Assembly (NCBI GenBank): GCA_964516925.1
Contig: CAZEXL010000027.1
Span: 1 to 13,244 of the forward strand
DNA length: 13,244 bases
Reading direction: 5' to 3'
Source of the DNA: CAG-552 sp964516925
Lineage (GTDB): Bacteria > Bacillota > Clostridia > Christensenellales > Pumilibacteraceae
The notes below the pieces were generated by a model that saw only the letters and a program-made list of their open reading frames with translations, searched no databases and was not told where the DNA came from. Shown here piece by piece: positions 6,505 to 13,244 of the stretch (position 1 is the stretch's first letter; every line of letters starts with the position of its first letter). Position numbers and translations under genes: made by a program.

Positions 6505-6513
6505 GAGGTAACG

Positions 6514-7767
6514 ATGGAAAACAGATTTTTGATAGATTCCGATTTTCTTTCGCCAAAAGTAGCGGAAAAGAAACGTCGGCTCGAAACCGATCGGTCGTTT
6601 AGAACGAATCACATGGAATATATGCCGGGTATGGAGATTATCAAGTCGGATGTGTGCGAAAAAGTTATGTCGCAAGTTAAGGATTACGACCCGTCCGTAT
6701 ATACCGCAAAGGACGTTAAGGAAGCTCTTAGCCGCGAAAACTGCGGCATTGACGACCTAAAAGCGCTTTTGTCCCCTGCGGCGGAACCGTTTTTAGAGCA
6801 AATGGCGTGCCGTGCAAGAACGGAAACGGTAAAACGCTTCGGCAATACGGTGTACTTGTTTACGCCTTTGTATATCGCCAATTATTGCGATAACTATTGC
6901 GTGTATTGCGGCTTTAACTGCTACAATCGTATCAACCGAATCAAGCTGAATATTAAGCAAATCGAAAAAGAAATGCAGGTAATCGCCCGTTCGGGCATGG
7001 AAGAAGTGCTTATTCTTACCGGCGAAAGTCGCGCTAAAAGCTCGGTCGAGTACATAGGCGAAGCGTGCAAGCTGGCGCGAACATATTTTCGCACGGTAGG
7101 CATCGAGATTTATCCGGTCAATACCGACGAATACAAATATCTTCACGAATGCGGAGCGGACTACGTAACGGTGTTTCAGGAAACGTACGATACGGACAGG
7201 TACGAACAACTGCACTTACTCGGGCATAAGCGAGTATGGCCGTATCGTTTCGACGCACAGGAACGCGCTTTGCTTGGCGGAATGCGCGGCGTGGCGTTTT
7301 CCGCGCTTTTGGGGTTGTCCGATTTTAGAAAGGACGCTTTTGCAACCGCGCTTCACGCCTATTATTTGCAAAGGAAGTATCCGCACGCGGAAATATCGCT
7401 ATCGTGTCCGAGATTGCGTCCGATAATCAACAACGACAAAATAAGCCCCATGGACGTTCATGAAAAACAGCTTTGCCAAATCATTTGCGCATATCGCATT
7501 TTTTTGCCGTACGCGGGGATTACCGTGTCTTCGCGCGAAAGCGCCGCTTTTCGCAACGGTATCGTAAAAATCGCCGCCACCAAAGTTTCCGCCGGCGTAT
7601 CTACGGGCGTGGGCGATCACGACAGTAAGTACAACGGAAACGAAGCGCTTTCGCCGCAAGGCGACGAGCAGTTCGAAATCGACGACGATCGCAGTTTGGA
7701 TAAAATGTATCGAGATATTACGGACGAAGGCTTGCAACCGGTGCTAAACGATTATCTGTATGTATAA
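6514..7767 (+). CDS. thiH: Radical SAM tyrosine lyase ThiH (2-iminoacetate synthase)
   Basis: ThiH cleaves tyrosine at the Calpha-Cbeta bond to give dehydroglycine (2-iminoacetate) and p-cresol; it is the oxygen-sensitive counterpart of ThiO. The radical SAM CX3CX2C cluster motif is CDNYCVYC with Cys125, Cys129 and Cys132. The middle section with TGESRAKSSVEYIG, and the ISLSCPRLRP stretch, are typical of the ThiH/NosL family. At 417 residues it is longer than E. coli ThiH (377); the first 30 or so residues, rich in Lys/Arg/Glu, look like an extension, and Met34 is an alternative start. I keep ATG 6514 because AGAGG lies 6 nt upstream and it follows thiG closely. Confidence 0.94.
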   Translation: MENRFLIDSDFLSPKVAEKKRRLETDRSFRTNHMEYMPGMEIIKSDVCEKVMSQVKDYDPSVYTAKDVKEALSRENCGIDDLKALLSPAAEPFLEQMACRARTETVKRFGNTVYLFTPLYIANYCDNYCVYCGFNCYNRINRIKLNIKQIEKEMQVIARSGMEEVLILTGESRAKSSVEYIGEACKLARTYFRTVGIEIYPVNTDEYKYLHECGADYVTVFQETYDTDRYEQLHLLGHKRVWPYRFDAQERALLGGMRGVAFSALLGLSDFRKDAFATALHAYYLQRKYPHAEISLSCPRLRPIINNDKISPMDVHEKQLCQIICAYRIFLPYAGITVSSRESAAFRNGIVKIAATKVSAGVSTGVGDHDSKYNGNEALSPQGDEQFEIDDDRSLDKMYRDITDEGLQPVLNDYLYV

Positions 7768-7776
7768 GGAGGAAAT

Positions 7777-8421
7777 ATGAATTTTAATTCGGCTTTGTAT
7801 TTTATAACCGACAGCACGAACTTTACGGAAGAAGAATTTCTTTATAAAGTGCAGCAGGCACTTATAGGCGGAGCGACCATGCTGCAACTGCGCGAAAAAC
7901 AACGCACCACTCGCGAATATATCGAACTTGCAAAAAAGGTGCACGACATTACAAAACGCTACCGAGTGCCGTTGATTATCGACGACCGCGTCGACGTTGC
8001 TCTTGCAACGGACGCCGAAGGCGTTCACGTGGGTGCGGACGATATGCCGGTAGAACTTGCTCGTAAAATTATGGGCGACGGCAAAATAGTGGGAGCAACC
8101 GCCAAAACCGTGCCCTGGGCAAAAGAAGCTTATAATCAAGGAGCGGACTATCTTGGGGTGGGCGCGATTTATCCCACTACGACAAAGGTAAAAACGGTAC
8201 TCACTTCGGTGGATACGTTGCGCGACATCTGCAATGCCGTTCCTATTCCGGTAAACGCTATCGGCGGACTAAACAAAAATAATATAGACATTTTGCGCGG
8301 CGTTCCCGTTGCCGGAATTTGCGTCGTTTCCGCCATTATGAAAGCGGACGATTCGCGTCGTGCGGCGGCTGAACTTAAAGCGCGAGCAAAAGAACTCGGC
8401 TTGTATAAAAACGGCGATTAA
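7777..8421 (+). CDS. thiE: Thiamin-phosphate synthase ThiE
   Basis: ThiE couples HMP-pyrophosphate with thiazole phosphate to make thiamin phosphate. The 214-residue TIM-barrel protein has the TMP synthase blocks YFITDS, MLQLREK (35-41), IIDDRVDVALA (67-77), GVHVGADDM (82-90), GVGAIYPTTTK (127-137) and NAIGGL (160-165). The GATAKT block at 106-111 replaces the commoner G(I/V)S.(H/S)T form, a mild variation. AAGGAGG at 7766-7772 begins in the thiH stop codon and places the start at ATG 7777. It sits between thiH and thiD. Confidence 0.95.
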   Translation: MNFNSALYFITDSTNFTEEEFLYKVQQALIGGATMLQLREKQRTTREYIELAKKVHDITKRYRVPLIIDDRVDVALATDAEGVHVGADDMPVELARKIMGDGKIVGATAKTVPWAKEAYNQGADYLGVGAIYPTTTKVKTVLTSVDTLRDICNAVPIPVNAIGGLNKNNIDILRGVPVAGICVVSAIMKADDSRRAAAELKARAKELGLYKNGD

Positions 8422-8437
8422 CAAAAAGGAGAATTAT

Positions 8438-9259
8438 ATGAAAATAGAAACAGCATTAACGATTGCCGGCAGCGACTGCAGCGGAGGCGCGGGCATTCAA
8501 GCGGACATAAAGACGATGACCGTTTGCGGCGTTTACGCAATGAGCGTAATCACCGCGCTTACGGCGCAGAATACGACGGGCGTTAGGGCGATTAGCCAAA
8601 CGACGCCCGAGTTTTTGAAAGAACAAATCGACGCGGTTTTCGAGGACATCGTTCCCGACGCCGTCAAAATAGGTATGGTGTCGTCCAAGGAGCTTATCGA
8701 CGTGATTGCGGAAAGGCTAAGGCACTATAAGGCAAAGAACATTGTCGTCGATCCGGTTATGGTGGCGACGACGGGCAGTTCGCTTATAAAAACCGACGCC
8801 GTACAAGCGCTTGCAACCAAGCTTTTTCCGCTTTCTACGCTTGTAACGCCCAACATTCCCGAAGCCGAGGTTTTGTCGGGAACGACCATCAAAAGCGAGG
8901 CGGATATGGAAAGGGCGGCAAAAAGCATTTATGCGGCTTACGGTTGCTCGGTGCTCGTTAAGGGCGGACACAGCGTAAACGACGCAAACGATTTACTTTG
9001 TTCGGGCGACGGTTTGCGCTGGTTTAGGGGTAAGCGAATCGACAATCCCAACACGCACGGAACGGGTTGTACGCTTTCTTCCGCCATTGCTTCTTTTTTG
9101 GCAAAAGGATATTCGCTTGCTTCTTCCGTTCAAAAAGCAAAAGAATATATTTCCGCCGCGCTTGCCGCCATGCTCGATTTGGGCAAAGGCAACGGACCTA
9201 TTATGCACAATTATGCGCTTAGCGCAACGATTTCTGAAAAGAACGACATAAAGGAGTAG
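8438..9259 (+). CDS. thiD: Hydroxymethylpyrimidine/phosphomethylpyrimidine kinase ThiD
   Basis: ThiD phosphorylates HMP to HMP-P and then to HMP-PP, the pyrimidine substrate of ThiE. ATG 8438, after AAAAAGGAG with 7-8 nt spacing, gives 273 residues; a longer frame from 8360 would overlap thiE by 62 nt without a ribosome site. Ribokinase-superfamily features are ALTIAGSDCSGGAGIQADIK at the N-terminus, KIGMVSS, VVDPVMVATTG, LVTPNIPEAEVL, VLVKGGH and the anion-hole HGTGCTLSSA with Cys211. It appears to be a single-domain ThiD, not fused to ThiE or a ThiN domain. Its stop is 5 nt before thiC. Confidence 0.95.
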   Translation: MKIETALTIAGSDCSGGAGIQADIKTMTVCGVYAMSVITALTAQNTTGVRAISQTTPEFLKEQIDAVFEDIVPDAVKIGMVSSKELIDVIAERLRHYKAKNIVVDPVMVATTGSSLIKTDAVQALATKLFPLSTLVTPNIPEAEVLSGTTIKSEADMERAAKSIYAAYGCSVLVKGGHSVNDANDLLCSGDGLRWFRGKRIDNPNTHGTGCTLSSAIASFLAKGYSLASSVQKAKEYISAALAAMLDLGKGNGPIMHNYALSATISEKNDIKE

Positions 9260-9264
9260 AAAAA

Positions 9265-10575
9265 ATGAGAAACTATACCACACAAATGGATGCCGCAAGA
9301 CAAGGCATCGTTACCCCCGAAATGAAGGCGGTCGCATTAAAGGAATATCGCACCGAAGAAGAGATTCGCGATCTTGTTGCCAAAGGTCAGGTAGTGATCT
9401 GCGCCAACAAATTACACACCTGTATCGACCCGAACGGCATCGGCTCGATGCTTCGCACAAAAATCAATGTGAATCTCGGCGTTTCTCGCGATTGCAAGGA
9501 TTACGACGTGGAGATGGAAAAGGTAATGACGGCTGTGAATATGGGTGCCGAGGCGATTATGGATTTGTCCTCGCACGGCAATACGCAGCCTTTTCGCAGA
9601 AAGCTGACAAGCGAATGTCCTGCCATGATCGGCACGGTTCCCGTTTACGACAGCGTGATTCATTATCAAAGAGACCTTGCAACGCTTAGTGCCAAGGACT
9701 TTATTGACGTAATCCGCTTACACGCAGAGGACGGCGTTGACTTTGTGACGCTTCACTGTGGCATTACTCGCAAGACAATCGAGCAAATTCGTCAACATAA
9801 GAGAAAAATGAATATCGTCTCGCGCGGCGGCTCGCTTGTGTTTGCGTGGATGTGCATGACCGGCGAGGAAAATCCGTTCTATGAATATTTCGACGAGATT
9901 CTCGATATTTGCCGCGAGTATGACGTGACTATTTCGTTGGGAGACGCTTGCCGCCCCGGCTGTTTGGCGGACGGAAGCGATGTGTGTCAAATCGAGGAGT
10001 TGGTTCGCCTCGGAGAATTAACGAAGCGCGCATGGGAAAAGGACGTACAGGTCATGGTAGAGGGTCCGGGGCACCTGCCGATGGATCAGATAGAAGCGAA
10101 TATGAAAATACAGCAGAGCGTCTGCATGGGCGCGCCTTTCTATGTGCTCGGACCTATCGTTACCGATATTGCTCCGGGTTACGACCATATTACATCTGCA
10201 ATCGGCGGCGCAATCGCCGCAGCAAGCGGCGCTTCGTTCCTTTGCTATGTAACGCCGGCAGAACATCTGGCACTGCCTAACGTCGAGGACGTAAAGCAAG
10301 GAATTATCGCCTCGAAGATTGCCGCTCATGCGGCGGATATCGCAAAGAAAGTACCTCACGCAAGAGACGTCGACGACCGTATGGCAAAAGCGCGCCAAAA
10401 GCTGGATTGGGAAGAACAGTATGCTTGCGCAATCGATCCTAAGACGGCAAAGGCGATTCGGGACAGCCGAAGTCCCGAGCAAGACCATAGCGACACCTGC
10501 AGTATGTGCGGAAAATTCTGTGCGGTCAGAAGCATGAACAAAGCTCTTTCCGGAGAATATATCGACATTTTATAA
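9265..10575 (+). CDS. thiC: Phosphomethylpyrimidine synthase ThiC
   Basis: ThiC is a radical SAM enzyme that rearranges aminoimidazole ribotide into HMP phosphate, branching from purine synthesis. The 436-residue protein is the short form lacking the long N-terminal domain of E. coli ThiC. Visible blocks are MDLSSHGNTQPFR, DFVTLHCGIT, SRGGSL, LGDACRPGCL, VEGPGHLPMDQI, YVLGPIVTDIAPGYDHITSA and GASFLCYVTPAEHL. The cluster cysteines lie in the C-terminal CSMCGKFC (Cys412, Cys415, Cys419), spaced as in clostridial and archaeal relatives. AAAGGAG precedes ATG 9265. Its codon use has more CTC/CTG and GAT than the preceding thi genes. No clear terminator follows. Confidence 0.96.
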   Translation: MRNYTTQMDAARQGIVTPEMKAVALKEYRTEEEIRDLVAKGQVVICANKLHTCIDPNGIGSMLRTKINVNLGVSRDCKDYDVEMEKVMTAVNMGAEAIMDLSSHGNTQPFRRKLTSECPAMIGTVPVYDSVIHYQRDLATLSAKDFIDVIRLHAEDGVDFVTLHCGITRKTIEQIRQHKRKMNIVSRGGSLVFAWMCMTGEENPFYEYFDEILDICREYDVTISLGDACRPGCLADGSDVCQIEELVRLGELTKRAWEKDVQVMVEGPGHLPMDQIEANMKIQQSVCMGAPFYVLGPIVTDIAPGYDHITSAIGGAIAAASGASFLCYVTPAEHLALPNVEDVKQGIIASKIAAHAADIAKKVPHARDVDDRMAKARQKLDWEEQYACAIDPKTAKAIRDSRSPEQDHSDTCSMCGKFCAVRSMNKALSGEYIDIL

Positions 10576-10601
10576 CAACGATAAATCAAGGTACGTTCTG
10601 C

Positions 10602-10630
10602 TTGCAAAAATACAGTTCTTTTGTTATAAT
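10602..10630 (+). promoter_or_regulatory. Promoter for the MGMT-like gene
   Basis: TTGCAA at 10602-10607 and a perfect TATAAT at 10625-10630 are 17 bp apart. The predicted start near 10637 leaves only about 10 nt before ATG 10647, with GGAG at 10637-10640 as the first bases of the message. Confidence 0.7.
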
Positions 10631-10646
10631 TGTGGCGGAGAAAAGT

Positions 10647-11126
10647 ATGGCAAACGAAGAAAAGAAAGATTTTAACGCAATGCTTTGTAACGCAAAAGAT
10701 ATGCCCAAGGTGCAAATAATAACCGACGCTAAAAGCATAAAAAAGCACGGTGGGAGCAAAATGCTTCTGGCGCCGCCTATTTACTACGACGAAGTAATGA
10801 AAAAAATTCCGTACGGCAAGATTATTACCGTCGGAAAAATAAGGGAGTACTTTGCTTTTGCAAACGGAGCGGACTTTACCGATCCCATGACGGCGGGGAT
10901 ATTCGTTAATATCGCGGCGTGGGCGAGCTTTCAGCGCGATGACGACAAAACTCCGTACCACCGAACGCTTAAATCGGACGGCGAACTAAACGAAAAATAT
11001 CCGGGCGGAGCGGGGGCGCAAAAGAAGCTTTTGGAAGAAGAAGGGCATGTCGTTATACAAAAAGGGCGCGCCAAAAAGCGATATTACGTAAAAGACTACA
11101 AAGATTTTTTGTTCGAGCTTAATTGA
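10647..11126 (+). CDS. MGMT-family / alkyltransferase-like protein without active-site Cys
   Basis: The 159-residue protein contains the DNA-binding half of O6-methylguanine methyltransferases: IPYGKIITVGKIREYFA (54-70) with its wing-helix region, an AAWASFQRDDD stretch, and PYHR (103-106) where active repair enzymes have PCHR. The downstream GELNEKYPGGAGAQKKLLEEEG matches the family end. Alkyltransferase-like proteins, which also lack the cysteine (usually Trp there), bind alkylated bases and hand them to nucleotide excision repair. That role is an inference here. The first 50 residues (KDMPKVQIITDAKSIKKHGG, LAPPIYY) are a distinct N-terminal segment shared, as far as I recall, with clostridial MGMT-family proteins. 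ATG 10647 is chosen by GGAG and the promoter; the longer frame from 10506 begins inside thiC. Confidence 0.82.
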   Translation: MANEEKKDFNAMLCNAKDMPKVQIITDAKSIKKHGGSKMLLAPPIYYDEVMKKIPYGKIITVGKIREYFAFANGADFTDPMTAGIFVNIAAWASFQRDDDKTPYHRTLKSDGELNEKYPGGAGAQKKLLEEEGHVVIQKGRAKKRYYVKDYKDFLFELN

Positions 11127-11165
11127 CGCTTGTTTGATAAGGCGATATTACGGGAGGAATACGTT

Positions 11166-11627
11166 ATGGAAAACAAATCTAAACAAATATTTAATTCACT
11201 TTGTGAAGTTATGAAAGACATTGAATTTTCCTATGACAAGAAGGAAGATGAAGGTGTCATTTTAAGTGGCGTAAAGGGGAAGGACATGCCAATGCCGTTT
11301 ATGATGCGCGTGAGTGACGAAAAGCAGATTGTCAGCTTTGTTTCCGTCATACCCGTAGATGTAAACGAAAAAATGCTAAAGAACATAATTATCGCACTTA
11401 ACGAAATAAATACGTATCTTTTAGATGGCTGCTTTGCTTATGACACGTTCCAATCGCGCATTATATTCCGTTCGGCATTGACCTATAGAGACGCCGTTAT
11501 CGGCAAAGAGGCACTCAAACAGATGATCATGTTGTCGCTCGCTGCAGTCGATGGGCGCAATGGCGAACTTCAAAAGATTGTCGAAAACGAGATGTCGGTG
11601 CAAGAAATCATTAAATTTATAAAATAA
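11166..11627 (+). CDS. YbjN-domain-like protein, copy 1
   Basis: The 153-residue protein resembles the YbjN/type III chaperone-like fold: an N-terminal helix, a two-stranded segment with an acidic turn (FSYDKKEDEGVIL), then the VSFVSVIPVDVNEKM...ALNEINTYLLDGCFAYD region and a long C-terminal helix. No enzymatic motif, signal peptide or membrane segment is visible. GGGAGGA at 11152-11158 supports ATG 11166 over an upstream in-frame ATG at 11130. It lies 39 nt after the MGMT-like gene and 14 nt before a paralogue, with which it shares the layout xNxxLLDGCFxYD/...INGCIDYD. Function is unknown; related YbjN proteins have been linked to stress and motility traits in E. coli. Codon use favours GAT, GGT and TAT more than the neighbouring genes. 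Confidence 0.78.
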   Translation: MENKSKQIFNSLCEVMKDIEFSYDKKEDEGVILSGVKGKDMPMPFMMRVSDEKQIVSFVSVIPVDVNEKMLKNIIIALNEINTYLLDGCFAYDTFQSRIIFRSALTYRDAVIGKEALKQMIMLSLAAVDGRNGELQKIVENEMSVQEIIKFIK

Positions 11628-11641
11628 GGAAGGGACGGAAT

Positions 11642-12121
11642 ATGGATAAAAAACAAGCGGCACAAAACGTGTATAAACAACTTCGCAATTATTTGGATGA
11701 ACAAGATATCAAATATGATCGCAACGATGAAGAAATGAATATTTGGTTTGCAATGCGAGGCGATGACATGAGAGTTCCCTTGGATATTAGGATTGATGAG
11801 AAATATCAGATGGTTAAAGTTCTTTCTCCGCTCGAGTTCAAAATTCCTCAAGAGTTTCGTGAGGACATGGCGCGTGTCATCAATCAGTTGAACTTTATGA
11901 TAATCAACGGCTGTATCGACTATGATTTTGAAACAGGTAGCGTTGCGTATAGAATCAATGCGACGTTTGAAGACTCGATCATCGGTAATGGCACATTGCA
12001 CTATCTTATCGGCACGGCTATTAATACGGTTGAAGCGTTTAATGTCAAATTTTTTCTGATTGTAAACGGAAAAATGTCGGCGCAGGCGTACTTGAAAAAA
12101 CTTACAAGCGACAACAAGTAA
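11642..12121 (+). CDS. YbjN-domain-like protein, copy 2 (paralogue)
   Basis: The 159-residue protein aligns end to end with the preceding one in layout: N-terminal helix, DIKYDRNDEEMNIWFAMRGDDMRVPLDIRI strands, then MARVINQLNFMIINGCIDYD, the AYRINATFEDSIIG strand pair and a C-terminal helix. Shared landmarks include the (L/I)(D/N)GC(F/I)xYD core and (F/Y)R(S/I)xxTxxD(A/S)(V/I)IG. Sequence identity is low, so the duplication is old or the pair was acquired together. AAGGAAGGG before ATG 11642 is a good ribosome site. The gene has the same GAT-rich, GAC-poor codon use as copy 1. A terminator follows at once. It may form a heterodimer with copy 1 (inference). Confidence 0.78.
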   Translation: MDKKQAAQNVYKQLRNYLDEQDIKYDRNDEEMNIWFAMRGDDMRVPLDIRIDEKYQMVKVLSPLEFKIPQEFREDMARVINQLNFMIINGCIDYDFETGSVAYRINATFEDSIIGNGTLHYLIGTAINTVEAFNVKFFLIVNGKMSAQAYLKKLTSDNK

Positions 12122-12140
12122 AAGACAAAACACCTAATTA

Positions 12141-12180
12141 AAAAAGCAGAGCGGCTAAAAACAAGCCGTCCTGCTTTTTT
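12141..12180 (+). terminator. Intrinsic terminator after the YbjN-like pair
   Basis: AAAAAGCAG at 12141-12149 pairs with CTGCTTTTTT at 12171-12180, and CGGCT/AGCCG forms the inner part of the stem around an AAAAACA loop, with one A-C mismatch and one G-T pair between. The T run follows directly. The A-rich 5' side means it could also work in the opposite direction. Confidence 0.88.
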
Positions 12181-12188
12181 GTAAATTG

Positions 12189-12275
12189 CGATAATAATTT
12201 TGTTCGTTATAGCCGTATAAAAATTGTGAAAACGATAATTTTATTCGCCATAGACGTATAAAAATCGGCGAAATT
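12189..12275. repeat. Two-copy degenerate tandem repeat
   Basis: Two units of about 43 nt lie head to tail (12189-12232 and 12233-12275). Both begin CGATAAT and share TTCG, ATAG and the 11-base run CGTATAAAAAT. They differ by a 3-nt gap and scattered substitutions. In unit 2, TTCGCC and GGCGAA can form a stem around the shared run; in unit 1 the corresponding stem is weaker and uses G-T pairs. The rest of 12181-12340 is AT-rich with no gene. Confidence 0.6.
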
Positions 12276-12343
12276 AGACAAACAATAGCAAATTGCAAGA
12301 AAACAAAAATAAAAAATTTTTTTATTTTACCCGTGCAAAGCGG

Positions 12344-12372
12344 TTGCCAAACGCATAAAAATATGGTATAAA
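12344..12372 (+). promoter_or_regulatory. Promoter of the tetR-family gene
   Basis: TTGCCA at 12344-12349 and TATAAA at 12367-12372 are 17 bp apart, each one base off consensus. Transcription should begin near 12379, about 45 nt before the ATG. Confidence 0.72.
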
Positions 12373-12382
12373 GAATATGTTG

Positions 12383-12396
12383 TATAACGTGTTATA
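12383..12396. promoter_or_regulatory. Palindromic operator candidate
   Basis: TATAAC, a GT centre and GTTATA form a perfect 6+2+6 inverted repeat just past the predicted transcription start of the TetR-family gene. This position is typical of an autoregulatory TetR operator, though many such operators are longer. Confidence 0.5.
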
Positions 12397-12423
12397 GATT
12401 GTGTAGAGAAGGTACGGTGTATT

Positions 12424-13107
12424 ATGGGTAGAAAAGATTACGATTTGGGAGCGGTAAAAGCAAAAATATTGCACTCGGCGGCAAAAATGTTTCTTACGGA
12501 AGGGTACGAGGCAGCGACGATAAGGAAGATTTCCGATCAAACTCGGCTTAACTTGGGTTCGGTTGTATACGCCTTTAAGACCAAGGAAGCGGTCGTTTGC
12601 GAGCTTGTAAAGTACGTGCTAAACGGACAGTTCGAGTTTACCGAAAAGTTGCTAAACGGCAAAACGAACGATAAAATTCTGTTTTACGCCGCCGAAACCA
12701 CATTGCAGCTTTATATGGCGGAATCCAACGAGCACGTGCGTAAACTTTACAACGTAGCGTATTCGCTTCCCAATTCGTCCGAAATCATTTATCACACGAT
12801 AACCGAAAAGTTGGAATATATCTTTAAGGAGTCTTTGCCCGATTGGACTACAAAGGACTTTTACGAACGCGAAATCGCTTCGGCGGGTATAATGCGAAAC
12901 TACATGTCGGTGCCGTGCGATATCTACTTTACCATGGATCGCAAGGTAAAAGGCTTTTTGGAAGCAACGCTTTTGCTGTATCGCGTGTCCGACGAAAAAA
13001 TCAAAGAGTGTATAAAGTTCGTGTCGGGATTTAACTTTAAAGCCTTAGCCGACAAGGTGATCGACGACATGCTCGCGTATTTGGAAAAAACCGAAACGAC
13101 CGAGTAA
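12424..13107 (+). CDS. TetR/AcrR-family transcriptional regulator
   Basis: The 227-residue protein has the TetR N-terminal DNA-binding domain: KAKILHSAAKMFLTEGYEAATIRKI (13-37) followed by the recognition part SDQTRLNLGSVVYAFKTKEAVVCELV (38-63). The rest is helical and unlike any ligand-binding domain I can name, with YMAESNEHVRKLYNVAYSLP and a Leu/Val-rich C-terminal part. TetR proteins usually repress their own gene and a neighbour until a small ligand binds; the palindrome at 12383-12396 fits self-control. The ribosome site is weak (GAGAAGG about 8 nt upstream). The next gene, 60 nt downstream in the same direction, carries a tetranucleotide repeat and is a natural candidate target or operon partner. 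Confidence 0.88.
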   Translation: MGRKDYDLGAVKAKILHSAAKMFLTEGYEAATIRKISDQTRLNLGSVVYAFKTKEAVVCELVKYVLNGQFEFTEKLLNGKTNDKILFYAAETTLQLYMAESNEHVRKLYNVAYSLPNSSEIIYHTITEKLEYIFKESLPDWTTKDFYEREIASAGIMRNYMSVPCDIYFTMDRKVKGFLEATLLLYRVSDEKIKECIKFVSGFNFKALADKVIDDMLAYLEKTETTE

Positions 13108-13167
13108 AAAACAAAAAAACAAAAAAAGCAAGAAAAACAGAAAAATACGGAAAAGGAGTTGACAAGT

Positions 13168-13244
<77 letters not shown>

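Noticed and set aside
10356..10961. Long minus-strand frame across thiC and the MGMT-like gene
   Set aside because: It spans two confident + strand genes and their promoter; composition is not protein-like.
11570..12133. Long minus-strand frame opposite the second YbjN-like gene
   Set aside because: Shadow of a real gene: basic, Cys/Phe/His-rich composition and no ribosome site.

Overview
This window reads as a low-to-moderate GC Bacillota chromosome segment, most likely from an anaerobic Clostridia-type lineage (inference). The supporting signs are strong Shine-Dalgarno sites, TTGACA/TATAAT promoters, U-tailed hairpin terminators, T-box-free thi leaders with TPP riboswitches, and an oxygen-independent thiazole pathway that uses ThiH rather than ThiO. 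All convincing genes lie on the + strand.

Region 1 (1-3919) opens with the tail of an unidentified gene and a strong hairpin terminator. A translation and RNA-modification cluster follows: rsmG, mnmE, smpB and an RlmD/RumA-type 23S rRNA uracil methyltransferase. The genes overlap or nearly touch. The cluster is driven by a consensus promoter placed so that rsmG is probably made from a leaderless mRNA.

Region 2 (3920-4560) is gene-poor. It holds a start-less ORF that may be a gene remnant, and a small HicB-like antitoxin gene with no visible HicA toxin.

Region 3 (4561-10575) is a complete thiamin pyrimidine and thiazole operon, thiS-thiF-thiG-thiH-thiE-thiD-thiC. Its consensus promoter is followed by two near-identical TPP riboswitches in tandem, each with its own candidate terminator. 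Between the aptamers, two base pairs of one stem differ by paired substitutions, which argues that both copies are folded and functional. ThiS/F/G/H build the thiazole phosphate, ThiC/D build the pyrimidine diphosphate, and ThiE joins them. ThiL, ThiI and a thiamin transporter are not in the window.

Region 4 (10576-12180) holds an MGMT/alkyltransferase-like gene with no active-site cysteine, then two tandem paralogous YbjN-like genes whose codon use differs from their neighbours, closed by a terminator.

Region 5 (12181-13244) has a degenerate tandem repeat and a TetR-family regulator with a promoter and an overlapping palindromic operator candidate. It ends with the first codons of a gene whose N-terminus is an AGCA tetranucleotide repeat of at least 13 units running off the window. 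This last feature looks like a phase-variable (contingency) locus next to its likely regulator and is the most unusual item here.
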